Made by a program: the position numbers and the translations under genes
The notes under the pieces: model-generated
The model's input: only the letters and a program-made list of their open reading frames with translations
Told to the model about the DNA's origin: nothing
Databases searched by the model: none
Source: an uncultured Collinsella sp.
GTDB lineage: Bacteria; Actinomycetota; Coriobacteriia; Coriobacteriales; Coriobacteriaceae
Length of the DNA: 8,502 nucleotides
Assembly (NCBI GenBank): GCA_902494605.1
Contig: CABUUG010000077.1
Coordinates: 1-8,502 of the forward strand
Direction of reading: 5' to 3'
Part shown: positions 6,649 to 8,502 of the stretch, one piece after another
Layout of the letters: each line of letters opens with the position of its first letter
How positions within the stretch are numbered: the stretch's first letter is position 1

Positions 6649-6676
6649 TTGCTGAAGCGTTTTAAAGAACTATTAT
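6649..6676 (+). promoter_or_regulatory. Candidate upstream promoter for the SDR gene
   Basis: TTGCTG (6649-6654), a 16-base spacer and TATTAT (6671-6676) lie in an AT-rich stretch. Transcription would start near 6683 and give a leader of about 110 bases that includes the palindrome at 6697-6714. Confidence 0.35.
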
Positions 6677-6696
6677 GCCCGCGGTTAGGCGAGGGG

Positions 6697-6714
6697 TTGT
6701 CACCACCATGACGA
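6697..6714. promoter_or_regulatory. Operator-like inverted repeat upstream of the SDR gene
   Basis: TTGTCA-CCACCA-TGACGA is an inverted repeat with five of six arm positions paired. It lies just downstream of the candidate promoter at 6649-6676 and just upstream of the TATAAT at 6725-6730, so a bound protein could affect either. TTGTCA-type half sites recall GntR-family operators, but no such regulator is in the window. Confidence 0.35.
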
Positions 6715-6724
6715 CTGGGACTCA

Positions 6725-6730
6725 TATAAT
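6725..6730 (+). promoter_or_regulatory. Perfect TATAAT -10 box for the SDR gene
   Basis: TATAAT matches the consensus fully and would start transcription near 6737, leaving about 55 bases to the SDR start. No good -35 lies at the right distance; TTGTCA (6697-6702) is 22 bases away. If used, it probably depends on an activator, or it may be unused. Confidence 0.35.
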
Positions 6731-6791
6731 CGCCACGTGCGATGCTCCAACTTCCCGCAAGGAGACACCTTACATAAAGGGGGATGGAGTC

Positions 6792-7541
6792 ATGGCATTT
6801 GACTTCACGGGCAAGACCGCGATTGTCACGGGCGGCACTCAGGGCATTGGCCTCGAGATCGCCAAGGGCATCGTCGCGGGCGGCGGACATGTCGCGCTCA
6901 TCGCAAGGAACGCTGCTAAGGGCGAGGCCGCAGTGGCCGAGCTTGGCGAGGGCAACAAGTTCTATCAGCTCGATGTTGCCGATGCGCCCAAGGCGCGCGA
7001 GACCGTCGAGCAGATTTTTACGGACCTGCCGCAAACCAATATCTTGATTAACTGCGCTGGCGTCATCAGCACCAAGAAGTTCGACGAGATCGATGACACC
7101 GAGTGGCGCCGCACCATCGACATCAACCTCAACGGTACCTTTACCATGATGAACGCCGTCTACCCGCACTTTAAGGCGGCCCATGCTGGCACTATCGTCA
7201 ACGTAAGCTCTGTTGCTGGCAAGATCGGCGGCGGCCTGCTCGGCACCGCTGCCTACGCGAGCTCCAAGGCCGGTGTTAACGGTCTAACCAAGGCAGTCGC
7301 CAAGGAAGGCGGCAAGTTCGGCGTCCGCTGCAACGCTGTGTGCCCGTCGCTCACGTTGACCGATATGACCTCGATTCTCTCTGACGAGAACTCTCAGCGC
7401 ATCATCAACGGTATTCCTCTGGGCCGCGCCGCCCAGGCCAGCGAGCCTGCGCAGATGGTGCTGTTCTTCGCTTCCGACCTCGCCAGCTTCGTGAACGGCG
7501 AGATCGGTGACTGCGACGGCGGCATCGTCCTGGACGGGTAA
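6792..7541 (+). CDS. SDR-family NAD(P)-dependent oxidoreductase, possibly sugar-acid (KduD-like) dehydrogenase
   Basis: The 249 residues match the classical short-chain dehydrogenase length. The cofactor motif TGGTQGIG is at 13-20, the NNAG-type motif appears as NCAG (87-90), the catalytic residues are Asn112 (INLNG), Ser140 (NVSS), Tyr155 and Lys159 (YASSK), and DGG near the C-terminus is typical. The spacing from Ser140 to Tyr155 is two residues longer than in FabG. These enzymes interconvert alcohols and ketones in the cytoplasm. The next gene is a 2-keto-3-deoxygluconate permease, so a KduD-like or gluconate 5-dehydrogenase-like role on sugar acids is plausible, but the substrate is inference; other SDR activities are not excluded. 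The ATG at 6792 is chosen because AAGGGGG lies eight bases upstream and residues from it match the family start; a longer frame from 6675 would run through the promoter. Confidence 0.9.
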   Translation: MAFDFTGKTAIVTGGTQGIGLEIAKGIVAGGGHVALIARNAAKGEAAVAELGEGNKFYQLDVADAPKARETVEQIFTDLPQTNILINCAGVISTKKFDEIDDTEWRRTIDINLNGTFTMMNAVYPHFKAAHAGTIVNVSSVAGKIGGGLLGTAAYASSKAGVNGLTKAVAKEGGKFGVRCNAVCPSLTLTDMTSILSDENSQRIINGIPLGRAAQASEPAQMVLFFASDLASFVNGEIGDCDGGIVLDG

Positions 7542-7560
7542 TACCCCGCGATGATTATTC

Positions 7561-7600
7561 GGCGACGGCTCCTGCGACTCGGGACCGTCGCCTTCTTTCT
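7561..7600 (+). terminator. Intrinsic terminator between the SDR gene and the KdgT permease
   Basis: GGCGACGG (7561-7568) pairs with CCGTCGCC (7585-7592); after one C-A mismatch the stem continues for three more pairs to an eight-base loop. TTCTTTCT follows, an interrupted but usable T-rich tail. It lies 20 bases past the SDR stop and 50 before the permease start, so it may end the SDR transcript or only reduce read-through. Confidence 0.65.
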
Positions 7601-7649
7601 GACATAGGCGCGTGCGGCTACGATTCGCATGCATCCAAAGGAGATATAT

Positions 7650-8502
7650 ATGAGTGAATCGACTGCGGTGGAGGCGCCGGCGGCAAAGGAGCCGTTCTTT
7701 AAGATGTCCTCCATCCCGGGTGCCAATATTTTGGTGCCGCTTTTGCTGGGCTGCCTGCTCAACACGCTATTCCCCGACCTGTTCAAAACGCTCGGCAGCT
7801 TTACGCTTGGCATGACTCAGCAGGGCGCAGGCCCGCTTGTGGGCGCCTTTTTGCTCATCGTCGGTACGACGATTTCGTTTAAGAGTGCTCCTGCCGCCGC
7901 TGCCCGCGGTGCCATTATCATCGCCGTCAAGCAGATCGTGGTCGTTGCCGTGTCGCTGCTCATCCTTTATGTGTTCAACGACAACCTGTTTGGCATCTCT
8001 GCCATGGTGATGCTGGCCGCTTGCACCGGCGCCAACAATGCTATGTACGCTGGTCTGATGGGCACCATGGGCAACGAGGCCGAGCGTGGCGCCGTCGCCA
8101 TCACCACGCTCGTTGTCGGCCCTCCGGTCACGATGATTGTCCTTGGCGCCGCCGGTCAGGCTCCGATTGGCTGGTCGCTCGTGGGCGCCATCCTGCCGAT
8201 CGTCGTCGGCATTATTCTAGGTAACCTGTTTCCCAGCTTTAAGAAGATGATGGCACCGGCACTTTCCGCCATCATCGTGCTCGTCTTCTTTGCCATGGGC
8301 TCGACCATGACCTTTGGCCAGCTCATTAATGGCGGTCTCCCCGGTATTCTGCTCGGCGTGATCTGCTCGGTGGTCTTTGCAATTCCCGTTATCGCGGTCG
8401 ATAAGCTCACGGGCGGTACGGGTGTCGCAGGTGCGGCCATTTCGAGCTGCGCCGGAGCCAATGTGGCCACGCCTGCTGCCATGGCAAGCGTCAACGAGGC
8501 CA
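7650..8502 (+). CDS. kdgT: 2-keto-3-deoxygluconate permease, KdgT family (3' end cut by window)
   Basis: The visible 284 residues are mostly hydrophobic with about eight to nine membrane segments and match the KdgT layout: IPGANILVPLLLGCLLNT (22-39), a first helical block with FLLIVGTTISFKSAP (67-81), ACTGANNAMYAGLMGTMG (124-141), the PPVTMIVLGAAG segment (158-169), an ALGN-like FFAMGSTM (213-220), DKLTGGTG (251-258) and CAGANVATPAAMA (267-279), the counterpart of the Ala-rich TP motif of E. coli KdgT. KdgT takes up 2-keto-3-deoxygluconate with protons. The start ATG has AAAGGAG six bases upstream. A short charged N-terminal extension precedes the first helix. The family is about 330 residues, so roughly 45 are missing. 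Whether the true substrate is KDG or a related sugar acid is not certain. Confidence 0.9.
   Translation, partial: MSESTAVEAPAAKEPFFKMSSIPGANILVPLLLGCLLNTLFPDLFKTLGSFTLGMTQQGAGPLVGAFLLIVGTTISFKSAPAAAARGAIIIAVKQIVVVAVSLLILYVFNDNLFGISAMVMLAACTGANNAMYAGLMGTMGNEAERGAVAITTLVVGPPVTMIVLGAAGQAPIGWSLVGAILPIVVGIILGNLFPSFKKMMAPALSAIIVLVFFAMGSTMTFGQLINGGLPGILLGVICSVVFAIPVIAVDKLTGGTGVAGAAISSCAGANVATPAAMASVNEA

Noticed and set aside
6675..6791. Upstream in-frame start for the SDR gene (39 extra residues)
   Set aside because: The extension would cover the TATAAT box and the operator-like palindrome, has no ribosome site, and precedes the conserved family N-terminus.

Overview
The window looks like chromosomal DNA from a high-GC Gram-positive gut actinobacterium, most likely class Coriobacteriia (a Collinsella-like genome). 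This is inferred from GC-rich codon use, the protein styles (a paired ABC exporter whose second half has a GPMGRMGGMRRGEKAKDFKGT-type N-terminus, a KdgT-type permease) and short GGGAC-containing intergenic repeats. No marker gene is present, so the assignment is provisional.

Layout. Positions 1-259 hold no gene: three imperfect copies of a GGGAC-type repeat at the left edge, then two hairpins that end the minus-strand transcript. A class I DAHP synthase (first step of the shikimate pathway) lies on the minus strand at 260-1291, with a good sigma-70 promoter at 1346-1374. The gap 1292-1870 has no convincing gene. It contains that promoter, a small REP-like palindrome (1396-1422), a 239-bp structure bounded by two 52-bp imperfect inverted repeats (1510-1748) around an AT-rich core, and a strong terminator (1805-1840) for the operon that follows.

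Positions 1871-6539 are a minus-strand operon read as marR regulator, ABC half-transporter 1 (788 aa), ABC half-transporter 2 (618 aa). The three genes are translationally coupled: a 4-base GTGA overlap, then a 1-base TAATG overlap. The two ABC proteins form a textbook asymmetric heterodimer. Protein 1 has lost the catalytic Glu and the switch His but keeps a good signature motif. Protein 2 keeps Glu and His but has a weakened signature. The pair should therefore have one active and one degenerate ATP site. Protein 1 also carries an unusual insert of about 200 residues between its first two membrane helices, predicted to lie outside the cell. The MarR protein probably controls the exporter.

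Positions 6540-6791 are a divergent intergenic region with candidate promoters and operator-like repeats for both directions. On the plus strand follow an SDR dehydrogenase (6792-7541), a hairpin terminator (7561-7600) and a KdgT-family 2-keto-3-deoxygluconate permease that runs off the right edge (7650-8502). SDR plus KdgT suggests uptake and oxidation/reduction of ketodeoxy sugar acids from hexuronate or pectin breakdown, but the SDR substrate cannot be fixed from sequence.

No phage, CRISPR, tRNA, rRNA or intact insertion sequence is visible. The least explained pieces are the 239-bp inverted-repeat structure and the extracellular insert of the exporter.
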